Source: Streptomyces tsukubensis
Lineage (GTDB): Bacteria; Actinomycetota; Actinomycetes; Streptomycetales; Streptomycetaceae
Length of the DNA: 64,000 bases
Assembly (NCBI RefSeq): GCF_003932715.1
Contig: NZ_CP020700.1
Coordinates: forward strand, 7,028,501 to 7,092,500
Direction: 5' to 3'
Below, piece by piece: positions 43,429 to 50,885 of the stretch. The notes beneath the pieces were generated by a model. The model had not been told where the DNA came from. It saw nothing but the letters and a program-made list of their open reading frames with translations, and ran no database searches. The translations under genes were made by a program, and so were the position numbers. Positions within the stretch are counted from its first letter, which is position 1; every line of letters begins with the position of its first letter.

Positions 43429-43806
43429 TTACGGGAGGCCGGCTCCTTCCTGCTGCACGTCGAAGCCTTTGCGGGCGTGTTCGATGGCGGGCATGTTCTG
43501 TGAGGCCCAGGCCAGCAGCACGTCGACGGGGTGCCGGAGGGTCTTGCCGAGGGGGGTGATCCGGTACCTGACGGCCACGGGGCGGGTGGAGACGACTTCG
43601 CGCTCGATCACGCCGTTGCGTTCGAGTCGCCGGAGCGTCGCGGTCAGCGACTTCTGTGTGACCTGGGGGATGGCCCGGCGCAGTTCGTTGAAGCGGCAGG
43701 GGCGTTCGCAGAGCTCGTTGAGGACGCTGAGCGACCACTTGTCGAGGATCTGGTCGAGCAGTTCGCGGTGTGGGGCGTCGATGCGGAACTCGTCGTCGGT
43801 ATCCAT
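43429..43806 (-). CDS. HxlR-family regulator
   Basis: This 125-residue winged-helix regulator of the HxlR type reads LDQILDKWSLSVLNELCERPCRFNELRRAIPQVTQKSLTATLRRLERNGVIEREV, then VRYRITPLGKTLRHPVDVLLAWA. Members often sense aldehydes, quinones or oxidants through cysteines; here a Cys pair sits in LNELCERPCRF. It is divergent from the RidA gene across 76 bases that hold a TAGGTA/TACCTA palindrome, so it likely controls itself and RidA. Confidence 0.93.
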   Translation of the reverse strand: MDTDDEFRIDAPHRELLDQILDKWSLSVLNELCERPCRFNELRRAIPQVTQKSLTATLRRLERNGVIEREVVSTRPVAVRYRITPLGKTLRHPVDVLLAWASQNMPAIEHARKGFDVQQEGAGLP

Positions 43807-43843
43807 GGCGAAACCTGGTCTCGTTGAAGTGTCTTCCTGCTAC

Positions 43844-43864
43844 TAGGTAGCTTACAGATACCTA
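43844..43864. promoter_or_regulatory. Palindromic operator between HxlR and RidA
   Basis: TAGGTA (43844-43849) and TACCTA (43859-43864) form an inverted repeat with 9 bases between. It lies 19 bases before the RidA ATG and 38 bases before the HxlR ATG, which suits an HxlR dimer covering both promoters. Confidence 0.75.
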
Positions 43865-43882
43865 CTTCGGAGGAGAGCCACC

Positions 43883-44293
43883 ATGACCGTTCAGCACTTC
43901 ACCCCGGAAGGCATGCTGCAGCCGGCCCCGTACCACCACGTTGCCGTGGGCACCGGGACGAGGCACGTCCACGTCAGCGGCCAGGTCGCCCGCCGGGCTG
44001 ACGGGTCCCGGGTCGCGCCCGGCGATCTGGCCGGGCAGGTCGCCCAGGCGCTGCGCAACACCGCCATCGGGCTGGCGGGCGCGGGGGCGTCGTTCACGGA
44101 TGTATTGCGTCTGACGTTCTACGTGACCCGGTGGAGCCCGGAGAAGATCGGTGACTTCATGACGGGCGTGGAGGCCGTCGCCGACGAGATCGGTCTCCGG
44201 CTTCCCATGCCTCCGGCCTCCCTCATTGGCGTCGAGTACCTCTTCGAGCCGGACGTTCTCGTCGAGGTCGAGACGACCGCGCTCCTGGACTGA
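43883..44293 (+). CDS. RidA-family protein
   Basis: This 136-residue RidA/YjgF-type protein shows HVHVSGQVARRADGSRVAPGDLAGQVAQALRNTAIGLAGAG, VLRLTFYVTRW and IGVEYLFEPDVLVEVETTALLD. The catalytic Arg of true imine deaminases (R105 in RidA) is replaced here by Gly-Val (LIGVEYLF), so it belongs to another RidA subgroup whose activity is uncertain. The ATG has GGAGGAGA upstream. It is divergent from HxlR and probably its target. Confidence 0.9.
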   Translation: MTVQHFTPEGMLQPAPYHHVAVGTGTRHVHVSGQVARRADGSRVAPGDLAGQVAQALRNTAIGLAGAGASFTDVLRLTFYVTRWSPEKIGDFMTGVEAVADEIGLRLPMPPASLIGVEYLFEPDVLVEVETTALLD

Positions 44294-44528
44294 TCCCTTC
44301 GGGCGCGTGCCACCCGGACTCGCCTCCCCACGGCCGGGTGAAGGGATGACGGCAGGCCGGATGGATCGGGCACCTCCGCGATCGCGATCCGTCCGGTGCC
44401 GCCACGGCTTCGGGGGGCGGGTCGGGCCGCATGGGGACGGGCTCTGGCCATGGGGAGTTTCGTGCGCGAGGCGGAGCCCGGCCGCACCGGCAACCGGCAG
44501 CCGGCCCGGGCCGAAGCGGCTGGGTCGC

Positions 44529-45548
44529 TCAAGACGAAGACGTCGTCCGGTGCGGTGGCTCGTCGACGGGGTGCACGGCGATGGCGATCTTGCCGCGGGG
44601 GCGTTTGCGGCCTGCGCCGGTGAAGCCGCCTTCCAGCAGTGCGTGGGCCTGTGCAATGTCGGCCAGCGGGAGCACGGTGCCGATCACCGGCCGGAGTCTG
44701 CCCTGGTCGACCAGGCGGCCGAGGGCTTCGAGTTTGGCCCGGCCGGGGCTGACGAAGAGGAAGTGGTAGGTCGCGTTGACGCCCCACGCGGCGAGCAGGT
44801 TCTGCGGTTCGGGGGTGTCCACGATGGACACCACGCGGCCTCGGTCGGCGAGGACCTCCGGGCTGCGGGTGAGGGTGTCCCCGCCGACCGTGTCCAGTAC
44901 GACGTCCACCCCGCCCAGCGCGCGGACCCGCGGCACGTAGTCACCGGTCGAGAAGTCGATCGCGTGGTCGGCTCCCAGTCCGGTGACGAACTTGTGATCC
45001 TTCGACCGTGCGGTAGTCACCACCTCGGCCCCGAGCGCGCCGGCGAGCTGGACGGCGGCGGAGCCGACCCCGCCCGCTCCGCCGTGCACCAGGACCCGTT
45101 CCCCGACCCGTACCGCGGCGCGTTCGACCAGCGCCTCCCACACGGTCACGCCCACGAGGGCGAGACCGGCGGCCTCGACGTGCGACAGCCGCGCGGGCTT
45201 GCGGGCGACCAGGGCCTGGTCGACCACGTGAAACTCGGCGTACGTTCCCTGCCCGGCGAAGATCGGCGCCAGGTACCAGACCTCGTCGCCCGGCTGGAAG
45301 TCGCCCGCTCCGGGGCCGGTCTCGACCACGACGCCGGACACGTCGTTGCCGATCACCGCGGGCAGCGCTACCTGGTCGCGGTAGTCGCCGCGCCGGGTCT
45401 GCAGGTCGAGGGGGTTCACGGACGTGGCCAGCACGCGCACCAGCACCTGGCCGGGTCCGGGGGTGGGTCTGGGCCGCTCCCGGACGGCGAACGCGGTGTC
45501 CGCGCCACCGAAGCGGACGAGTTCCATCACACGCATCGAAGTCGACAT
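44529..45548 (-). CDS. NADPH:quinone reductase-type MDR oxidoreductase
   Basis: This 339-residue medium-chain oxidoreductase of the quinone reductase/zinc-independent type has the N-terminal GroES-like part VLVRVLATSVNPLDLQTRRG and PAVIGNDVSGVVVETG, and the Rossmann motif VLVHGGAGGVGSAAVQLAGALGAEV. Catalytic zinc ligands are absent. It would reduce quinones or enones with NADPH. The ATG at 45548 is preferred over an earlier in-frame start inside the operator region. It is divergent from an ArsR regulator across about 60 bases carrying an inverted repeat. It is probably an electrophile detoxification gene. Confidence 0.92.
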   Translation of the reverse strand: MSTSMRVMELVRFGGADTAFAVRERPRPTPGPGQVLVRVLATSVNPLDLQTRRGDYRDQVALPAVIGNDVSGVVVETGPGAGDFQPGDEVWYLAPIFAGQGTYAEFHVVDQALVARKPARLSHVEAAGLALVGVTVWEALVERAAVRVGERVLVHGGAGGVGSAAVQLAGALGAEVVTTARSKDHKFVTGLGADHAIDFSTGDYVPRVRALGGVDVVLDTVGGDTLTRSPEVLADRGRVVSIVDTPEPQNLLAAWGVNATYHFLFVSPGRAKLEALGRLVDQGRLRPVIGTVLPLADIAQAHALLEGGFTGAGRKRPRGKIAIAVHPVDEPPHRTTSSS

Positions 45549-45562
45549 GCGGCCACCATAGA

Positions 45563-45589
45563 TTGACATATTCCAAATCGTCAATATGT
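45563..45589. promoter_or_regulatory. ArsR-type operator between MDR and ArsR genes
   Basis: TTGAC (45563-45567) is matched by GTCAA (45580-45584), and ACATAT (45566-45571) by ATATGT (45584-45589). The AT-rich nested symmetry in a GC-rich genome marks a 27-base regulatory site overlapping the MDR gene's 5' end. Confidence 0.7.
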
Positions 45590-45609
45590 AACTGGGCTAG
45601 GATGAGCCC

Positions 45610-45918
45610 GTGTTTTCGGAGGCGGAGTTGCTGGCTGTGTTCCGGGCCCTGTCCAATCCGGCCCGCCGCCAGATGCTGGTGTGGCTCAAGGAGCCGATGA
45701 GTTTCCCCGGCCAGGAGCCCGACGACGTCGAGATCGGCGTCTGCGTGACCGATATCCAGCAGCGTGCGGGTCTGAGTCAGCCAACGACCTCGCAGTACCT
45801 CACGATGCTGCGGCAAGCGGGGCTGGTGGTCGCCACCCGGCGGGGCAAGTGGACCTACTACCGCCGCGACGAAGCGAACATCGCCCGCCTCCTGAAAACC
45901 CTGCGCGACGTCTTCTAG
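45610..45918 (+). CDS. ArsR-family regulator
   Basis: This 102-residue winged-helix ArsR/SmtB-type protein reads LLAVFRALSNPARRQMLVWLKEP, CVTDIQQRAGLSQPTTSQYLTMLRQAGLVVATRRGKWTYYRRDE. The classical metal motif ELCVCDL is missing; one Cys (IGVCVTDI) remains in the helix, so it may sense a redox or organic signal. The start is GTG 45610. It is divergent from the quinone reductase-type gene and should repress it through the nested inverted repeat at 45563-45589. Confidence 0.93.
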   Translation: MFSEAELLAVFRALSNPARRQMLVWLKEPMSFPGQEPDDVEIGVCVTDIQQRAGLSQPTTSQYLTMLRQAGLVVATRRGKWTYYRRDEANIARLLKTLRDVF

Positions 45919-46175
45919 GCCTTCTTCGAAAGTCGATCTTGAGCTGTGGATGATCACAGTCCATGGTCGAGGCCGTGCGTGGGGCCGCAGCCCTTTCGGC
46001 CGGTGAGGTGCGGGACGGTTGCTGCCGCGTCACGGCGAAGGCCGTCAGGCCCGCCGCTCCGGTGCGGGTGCCCCCGGACGTCCGAGATGAACCATCGCAG
46101 TGTGCGGTCGGCACCGTTGGTCAGCGGGCCTGACGGCAAGCCGGACGATCCGTTTCCGCTCGCGCCGGGCTCGGG

Positions 46176-46655
46176 TCAGCGGGTGCGCTCATAGTGGCGG
46201 CGCGCCTTCTCGCGGTTGCCGCAGGCGGCCATCGAGCACCAGCGGGCGCGGTTGGCGCGGCTGCGGTCGAGCAGGAACAACCGGCACTCGGTATTGGCGC
46301 AGGGGCGCAATCGGCCGGGCATCCGCTCCTCGGTGGCGGCCCAGGCGAGAACCGTCTCGACGGCCAGCCGGGCGTGCGGGGGAGTCCTGACCGTCCACTG
46401 AAGGCCGTCCGAAGTGATCTCCGGGGTCTGGTGGACCCCTTCGAGCAGCGGGCCCAGCGCGGCGGGTGCGCTCTCTCCGCACACTACGTCCCGCAGGACG
46501 TCCCGCGCCTCGCGCAGCAGTGCCAGTTCCGCGAGGCTGCCGTCACCGCCGTGCTCCCGCGCCCAGCGCCTGCCGTCGGCCGGGTCGCCGAGTGCGTCCC
46601 GTTCCTCGCCGCCGACGAGTGGCCTGCTGTTGAGCAGGTCCAGCAGCGCATCCAT
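46176..46655 (-). CDS. CGNR zinc-finger/ABATE regulator-like protein
   Basis: This 159-residue protein is of the CGNR type. The N-terminal ABATE domain starts LLDLLNSRPLVGG. The C-terminal zinc finger has the Cys pattern CANTECRLFLLDRSRANRARWCSMAACGNREKARRHY, and the CGNR box names the family. Members are thought to be stress-linked transcription regulators. It is divergent from an alpha/beta hydrolase gene, and the 101-base gap contains two copies of CTAACC...GGTTAG, so it probably regulates that gene and itself. Confidence 0.92.
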   Translation of the reverse strand: MDALLDLLNSRPLVGGEERDALGDPADGRRWAREHGGDGSLAELALLREARDVLRDVVCGESAPAALGPLLEGVHQTPEITSDGLQWTVRTPPHARLAVETVLAWAATEERMPGRLRPCANTECRLFLLDRSRANRARWCSMAACGNREKARRHYERTR

Positions 46656-46668
46656 CGAGCACCCCTCT

Positions 46669-46754
46669 CTAACCGGATTGAGTTGCTTGACAGGTTAGCC
46701 CATCCGTGCTTGCATGGCGAATGGCTAACCAGATCAGGCATGTAAAGGGGTTAG
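46669..46754. promoter_or_regulatory. Two CTAACC-N18-GGTTAG elements with promoter
   Basis: Element 1 spans 46669-46698 and element 2 spans 46725-46754; each has CTAACC, 18 bases, then GGTTAG. Between and across them lies a promoter-like TTGACA (46687-46692), a 17-base spacer and TTGCAT (46710-46715) reading toward the hydrolase. The same hexamers also form a GGTTAGCC/GGCTAACC pair across the centre. Binding would block this promoter. Confidence 0.75.
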
Positions 46755-46756
46755 AT

Positions 46757-47623
46757 ATGAGCTCGGTGCACCACCGGACCGCCACCGTCGGCGGCCATCA
46801 GATCTTCTACCGCGAGGCCGGCCCCGCCGGCGCCCCCGCGATCGTCCTGCTGCACGGCTACCCGACCAGCTCGTTCATGTTCCGCGAACTCATCCCGCTA
46901 CTGGCCGACGACTACCGCGTCATCGCGCCGGACCACCTCGGCTTCGGCCACTCCGACGCCCCTCTCGCAGACGAGTTCACCTACACCTTCGACGCCCTCG
47001 CCGACATCACCTCCCAGCTCCTCGACCAACTGGGCCTGGACCGCTACGCCCTCTACGTCCAGGACTACGGCGCCCCCATCGGATGGCGCCTCGCGCTCAA
47101 GCACCCCGAACGGATCTCCGCCGTCGTCACCCAGAACGGCAACGGCTACGAGGACGGATTCGTCGAGTCGTTCTGGAACGACCTCTGGGTCTACGGGGCG
47201 AACCCCGGCCCCGACACCGAACCCGCCGTCCGCGCCGCGCTGAGCCTCGACGCCATCCGCTGGCAGTACCTGCACGGCGTGCCCGACCCCAGCCTGGTCA
47301 GCCCGGACACCTGGGAGCACGACGTCACCCTCGTCTCCCGTGAAGGCAACGACGAGGTCCAGCTCGCACTGTTCCGCGACTACCAGAACAACCGCCCGCT
47401 CTACCCGCTGCTCCACGAATTCCTGCGCACCAGCGAGGTCCCGGTGCTGGCCGTCTGGGGCCGCAACGACGAGATCTTCGGCCCGGAAGGCGCTCGCGCC
47501 TTCGCCCGCGACGCCAAGGATGCGGAGGTGCACCTGATCAACGGCGGCCACTTCCTCCTGGAGAGCCACCTGGACGTCGTCGCCGGCTACCTCCGCGGCT
47601 TCCTCGGACGGGTGTTGCGATAG
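46757..47623 (+). CDS. Alpha/beta hydrolase with Asp nucleophile (dehalogenase/epoxide-hydrolase-like)
   Basis: This 288-residue alpha/beta hydrolase has the oxyanion part LLHGYPTSSFMF. The nucleophile elbow VQDYGAPIGW carries Asp103, not Ser, as in haloalkane dehalogenases and epoxide hydrolases. GRNDEIFG provides the acid and GGHFLLES the His. It should therefore work through an ester intermediate on halides, epoxides or fluoroacetate-like compounds. The ATG at 46757 has AAAGGGG upstream inside the second operator element. It is divergent from the CGNR protein gene. Confidence 0.93.
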   Translation: MSSVHHRTATVGGHQIFYREAGPAGAPAIVLLHGYPTSSFMFRELIPLLADDYRVIAPDHLGFGHSDAPLADEFTYTFDALADITSQLLDQLGLDRYALYVQDYGAPIGWRLALKHPERISAVVTQNGNGYEDGFVESFWNDLWVYGANPGPDTEPAVRAALSLDAIRWQYLHGVPDPSLVSPDTWEHDVTLVSREGNDEVQLALFRDYQNNRPLYPLLHEFLRTSEVPVLAVWGRNDEIFGPEGARAFARDAKDAEVHLINGGHFLLESHLDVVAGYLRGFLGRVLR

Positions 47624-47746
47624 GCGGAGGCCAGGTGCTGGAACCGGAGCCTCCGCAGGCCGCCGTGCCAGTCCCCGACCCGGCTCGGCCGTACGTTGCT
47701 CCCACCCCGGGCGCGGGTTGGGGGGAGTGACGGCCCCGCCCGGCGT

Positions 47747-48124
47747 TCAGCTGTGGCGCACCTGCAGGCAGGAATGCTGCGGTTCAGGTGGATTCAGCGA
47801 CATGGGCGGTGTCGATGCCGGGAAGCAGGCGCGCCAGGTGAGCGCGTCGGTGGCGGTGACGAGGTGGACGGTACGGCGCATGAGGTGGGTGAGCTGCAGG
47901 CCGGCCTGTTCGGCGTGGGGGATCAGCTGCTCGACGGCGTCGAGCCTGCGGGGATCGGTCGGGTGCCCGGGGACCCGGCGCATGCGGGCGTTGCTGCTCG
48001 GGGCGTCCATGCGGGTGCATGCGTTGTGATCCGGGTTGCCGTTCGGGCCGAACATCATGGCGCCCAGGCAGTAGGCGCTGACTTCGATGCCGGTCCGGCC
48101 GAGCTGGCGCATGCGTATGCGCAC
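47747..48124 (-). pseudogene. Aldo/keto reductase remnant with internal deletion
   Basis: The frame begins MRQLGRTGIEVSAYCLGAMMFGPNGNPDH, the exact N-terminal pattern of an aldo/keto reductase. It then jumps to a C-terminal pattern (DPRRLDAVEQLIPHAEQAGLQLTHL), with about 230 residues missing. The end is out of phase. The catalytic Tyr and Lys are lost, so the gene is dead. Confidence 0.75.
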
Positions 48125-48221
48125 GACAGAGTCCGCTTCCCAGTGGGCCGACTGCCGTCGGCGTGCTGATGGCGAAGACGGGCGGGGCGGGCACCCGTTG
48201 CGGGTGCCCGCCCCGGAGTGG

Positions 48222-48644
48222 TCAGCCGTTGTAGGGGGCGGTGACGTCCAGGACCCAGGTCACGCCGAAGCGGTCGGTCAGCATGCCGTACAGCGGGGCC
48301 CATGCCGCAGGCTCCAGCGGGCGCAGCACGTTCGAGCCGTCGGCCAGTCGCTGCCACAGGGTGGTGATCTCGTCCGCGTCCTCGCCGCGCACGGACACGA
48401 AGAACGGGTTGGCGCCCTGCTCGTACGGCATCGCCGAGGGCACGTCGTAGGCCATGACGTGGAAGCCGTTGTCGGCGAGGACCTGGCCCCACATCACCCA
48501 GTCCGCCTCGTTCTCGTTCTGAACGTTGCCGGCGTCCTTGTAGGTCACCGCGACGGTGTGCCCACCGAAGACGGACTGGTAGAAGTCCAGCGCCTCACGG
48601 GCCGAGCCGCGGAAGTTCAGATGCGTGGTGGTGGTGACGGACAT
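48222..48644 (-). CDS. VOC-family (PhnB-like) protein
   Basis: This 140-residue protein of the vicinal oxygen chelate superfamily, PhnB/DUF3335-like group, reads THLNFRGSAREALDFYQSVFGGHTVAVTY, ADNGFHVMAYDVP and PFFVSVRGEDADEITTLWQRLADG, ending WAPLYGMLTDRFGVTWVLDV. The role may be metal-dependent chemistry or ligand binding; no substrate is known. The ATG follows AGGAG. It is divergent from a WYL-domain regulator across a gap containing a perfect palindrome, a pairing common in Streptomyces. Confidence 0.92.
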   Translation of the reverse strand: MSVTTTTHLNFRGSAREALDFYQSVFGGHTVAVTYKDAGNVQNENEADWVMWGQVLADNGFHVMAYDVPSAMPYEQGANPFFVSVRGEDADEITTLWQRLADGSNVLRPLEPAAWAPLYGMLTDRFGVTWVLDVTAPYNG

Positions 48645-48737
48645 GGTCTGCTCCTACCTTGAATGCGCCGGATGAGACGCATGCGGTTGACGGGCGAAAT
48701 GCCCCTCTCTGGGATCTGTGATGGAGCATGCCACCCA

Positions 48738-48760
48738 TACAGGACAGGTTGTGTCCTGTA
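48738..48760. promoter_or_regulatory. Perfect palindrome between VOC and WYL regulator genes
   Basis: TACAGGACA (48738-48746) and TGTCCTGTA (48752-48760) are exact inverted arms around GGTTG. It lies 20 bases upstream of the WYL regulator start and 94 bases from the VOC start. It is the likely YafY-type operator for both genes. Confidence 0.85.
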
Positions 48761-48779
48761 CTTGGCGCATGATGGAGGC

Positions 48780-49775
48780 ATGCAGAAAACGTCCTCGCGG
48801 CTCCTGGCCCTGCTCTCCCTGCTCCAGGCACGACCGGAGTGGAGCGGAGACGACCTGGCCGAGCGACTGGAGGTCACCGTGCGCACCGTGCGCCGTGACA
48901 TCGACCGTCTTCGCGCGCTGGGCTACCCGGTCGCCACGGACAAGGGCCCGGGCGGCGGATACCGTCTGCGTCCCGGATCGCAGATGCCACCGCTGCTCTT
49001 CGACGACGAGCAGGTCATCGCTCTGGCCGTCGCGCTGCAGAGCACCGCCCACCCCGCGATCGCGGAGGACGCCGACCGGGCGCTCGCGACGATCCGGAAC
49101 GTCCTCCCTCCGCGCCTGCGGCAGCGCATGGACGCACTCCACGTCACCACCGTGCGCCCACCTGATCCCGGCGCCCCACCGGCCCGGGCCCTGGATCTGC
49201 TCACCACCGTGAGCACCGCGATCCAGCGCCGCGAAGTACTGCGCCTGGACTACACACCACATCAGGAGGCCCCACCACAGCGACGCTGCGTGGAGCCCCA
49301 TCACCTCGTGGCCCGGCGCACCCACTGGTACCTGCTGGCCTGGGACCTCGACCGCGACGACTGGCGTACTTTCCGCACCGACCGCATGACCCTACGCACG
49401 CCGACCGGTCCGCGCTTCACCGTACGTGAGCTGCCCGGCGGGGACGTCTCCACGTTCGTCACCAGCCGGTTCCGGGGCTCCGACGGAACTGAAGCCGCCT
49501 GGCCCTGCCAGGGCGAGGCCATCCTGGATCTCCCCGCCTCGGAAGTCCTCCCCCACACCGCCGACGGCATCGTGGAACCGCTCGGGCCCACACGGTGCCG
49601 CGTGATCACGGGATCCTGGTCCTGGGCCGCCCTTGCTGCAGGCCTTGGCCGATTTGACGCGAACCTGCACGTCATCGGCCCGCCGGCGCTCCACGAAGCC
49701 TGCGCCGCACTCGCCCGCCGCTACGCCGCCGCCACGGCCACCGAGCCCGGCCGACTGGACGAACCCAACAGGTGA
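48780..49775 (+). CDS. YafY-type HTH/WYL regulator
   Basis: This 331-residue one-component regulator has an N-terminal HTH_11 winged helix (TSSRLLALLSLLQARPEWSGDDLAERLEVTVRTVRRDIDRLRALGYPV) and the conserved GPGGGYRL wing. A WYL domain sits around residues 150-235 (DYTPH and RRTHWYLLAWDLDRDDWRTFRTDRM). A C-terminal WCX-like part follows. WYL domains bind ligands such as nucleic acid or nucleotides. The ATG at 48780 follows GATGGAGGC. It probably represses itself and the divergent VOC gene via the palindrome 20 bases upstream. Confidence 0.93.
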   Translation: MQKTSSRLLALLSLLQARPEWSGDDLAERLEVTVRTVRRDIDRLRALGYPVATDKGPGGGYRLRPGSQMPPLLFDDEQVIALAVALQSTAHPAIAEDADRALATIRNVLPPRLRQRMDALHVTTVRPPDPGAPPARALDLLTTVSTAIQRREVLRLDYTPHQEAPPQRRCVEPHHLVARRTHWYLLAWDLDRDDWRTFRTDRMTLRTPTGPRFTVRELPGGDVSTFVTSRFRGSDGTEAAWPCQGEAILDLPASEVLPHTADGIVEPLGPTRCRVITGSWSWAALAAGLGRFDANLHVIGPPALHEACAALARRYAAATATEPGRLDEPNR

Positions 49776-49970
49776 CGGGCCGGACAGGGTGCCGCCGGAC
49801 CCGCGATCCCGGGCTGTGCCGACGCCGACCTCCGCCGCCCGGTCCCGGACGACCGGCGTCGTGTCGAGGACATCGCGAGTGCCCCACCCGGTGGAGAACC
49901 GGGCAGCAAGCGCACGATCGAGCCGGCGGGGCGGCCCGGCGGCGGCCCCGAGTGACACGGACCGCCGGAA

Positions 49971-49987
49971 GCCCCCGGCTCGGGGGC
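49971..49987 (-). terminator. Hairpin between converging genes
   Basis: GCCCCCG-GCT-CGGGGGC directly follows the stop of the leftward TetR gene at 49989 and faces the rightward WYL regulator gene. It can serve as a terminator for the TetR gene, and perhaps for both. Confidence 0.6.
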
Positions 49988-49988
49988 G

Positions 49989-50687
49989 TCAGGGGCGGTG
50001 TCCGGGTGACACCTGCTCGGCCCTGCTGATGCCCATCGCCTGTTCCACCATCTCGTCGCTGAGACTCGGGGTCACCAATGGAGGATCGTCGGGGCGCCGG
50101 CGAAGGCCGTTGAGGAGGATTTCGAGGTAGCGGCGCCAGGTGTCCGGCTGCTGGCCGTGGGTGAACCGGGCGGCGGCGTACACCATGTGCTGGATGACGG
50201 GGATGTCGGCGGGAGTCACCTCGGGACGGAGATCCCCGCTTTCCCGGGCCCGGTGGATCAGGGCCTGGAGCAGGGGCAGCATGCCGTCGCGTGCCGAGTC
50301 GATGGGGGCGGATGTGTGCGCGCCCAGCATGAGCACTTCGTACAGGCCGCGGTTCTCGGCGAGGTCGGCCGCCATCTCCACCAGGAAGTCGACCAGCCCC
50401 TGCCAGGGGTCGGGGTGGGCGAGGGCTCTGTCGGCCGCTTCCTGGCGCATCCGGACATCCTCGGCGAACAGGGCCTGGATCAGGACTTCCTTGGTGGGGA
50501 AGCGCCGATAGACGGTCCCGACGCCGACTCCCGCGTGGCGGGCCACGCCGTCGAGCGTGACCCCGAGCCCCTGTTGGCCGAAGACCTCGCGTGCCGCGCG
50601 GAGGATGCGCTCGCGGTTGAGGGCGGCGTCTCGGCGCAGGGGGCGACCGCCCTCTGTCGGGTCGCTCTGCCGGGAACTCTCCGTCAT
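49989..50687 (-). CDS. TetR-family regulator
   Basis: This 232-residue TetR regulator has the helix-turn-helix LNRERILRAAREVFGQQGLGVTLDGVARHAGVGVGTVYRRFPTKEVLIQALF (about residues 24-72), then a helical ligand-binding domain with MAADLAENRGLYEVLM and PVIQHMVYAAARFTHGQ. It is divergent from a secreted hydrolase gene. The palindrome TGGAGA-N5-TCTCCA at 50851-50867 lies right before that gene and is a typical TetR site. The ligand is unknown. Confidence 0.93.
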   Translation of the reverse strand: MTESSRQSDPTEGGRPLRRDAALNRERILRAAREVFGQQGLGVTLDGVARHAGVGVGTVYRRFPTKEVLIQALFAEDVRMRQEAADRALAHPDPWQGLVDFLVEMAADLAENRGLYEVLMLGAHTSAPIDSARDGMLPLLQALIHRARESGDLRPEVTPADIPVIQHMVYAAARFTHGQQPDTWRRYLEILLNGLRRRPDDPPLVTPSLSDEMVEQAMGISRAEQVSPGHRP

Positions 50688-50846
50688 GCGGCACAGGATA
50701 GTCCCGCCGATCAGGTGCGGTTCGCGACGGCCCCGCCGTGGTGGATCCCGGCCCGGTGCGGCTCAGCGTTCCCGGAACGACGCCTTCAACGCCGTTGCTT
50801 CGGCGGCGGGTTGCTGGCACTCCGGACCCGGCGGTGCTACGGTCGC

Positions 50847-50871
50847 TAAATGGAGATACCTTCTCCACTTA
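50847..50871. promoter_or_regulatory. TetR operator upstream of the secreted hydrolase
   Basis: Ten-base arms TAAATGGAGA and TCTCCACTTA (one mismatch) flank TACCT. The site lies 15-39 bases upstream of the hydrolase ATG and should overlap its promoter. Confidence 0.8.
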
Positions 50872-50885
50872 CTGGAGGGGCCGCT

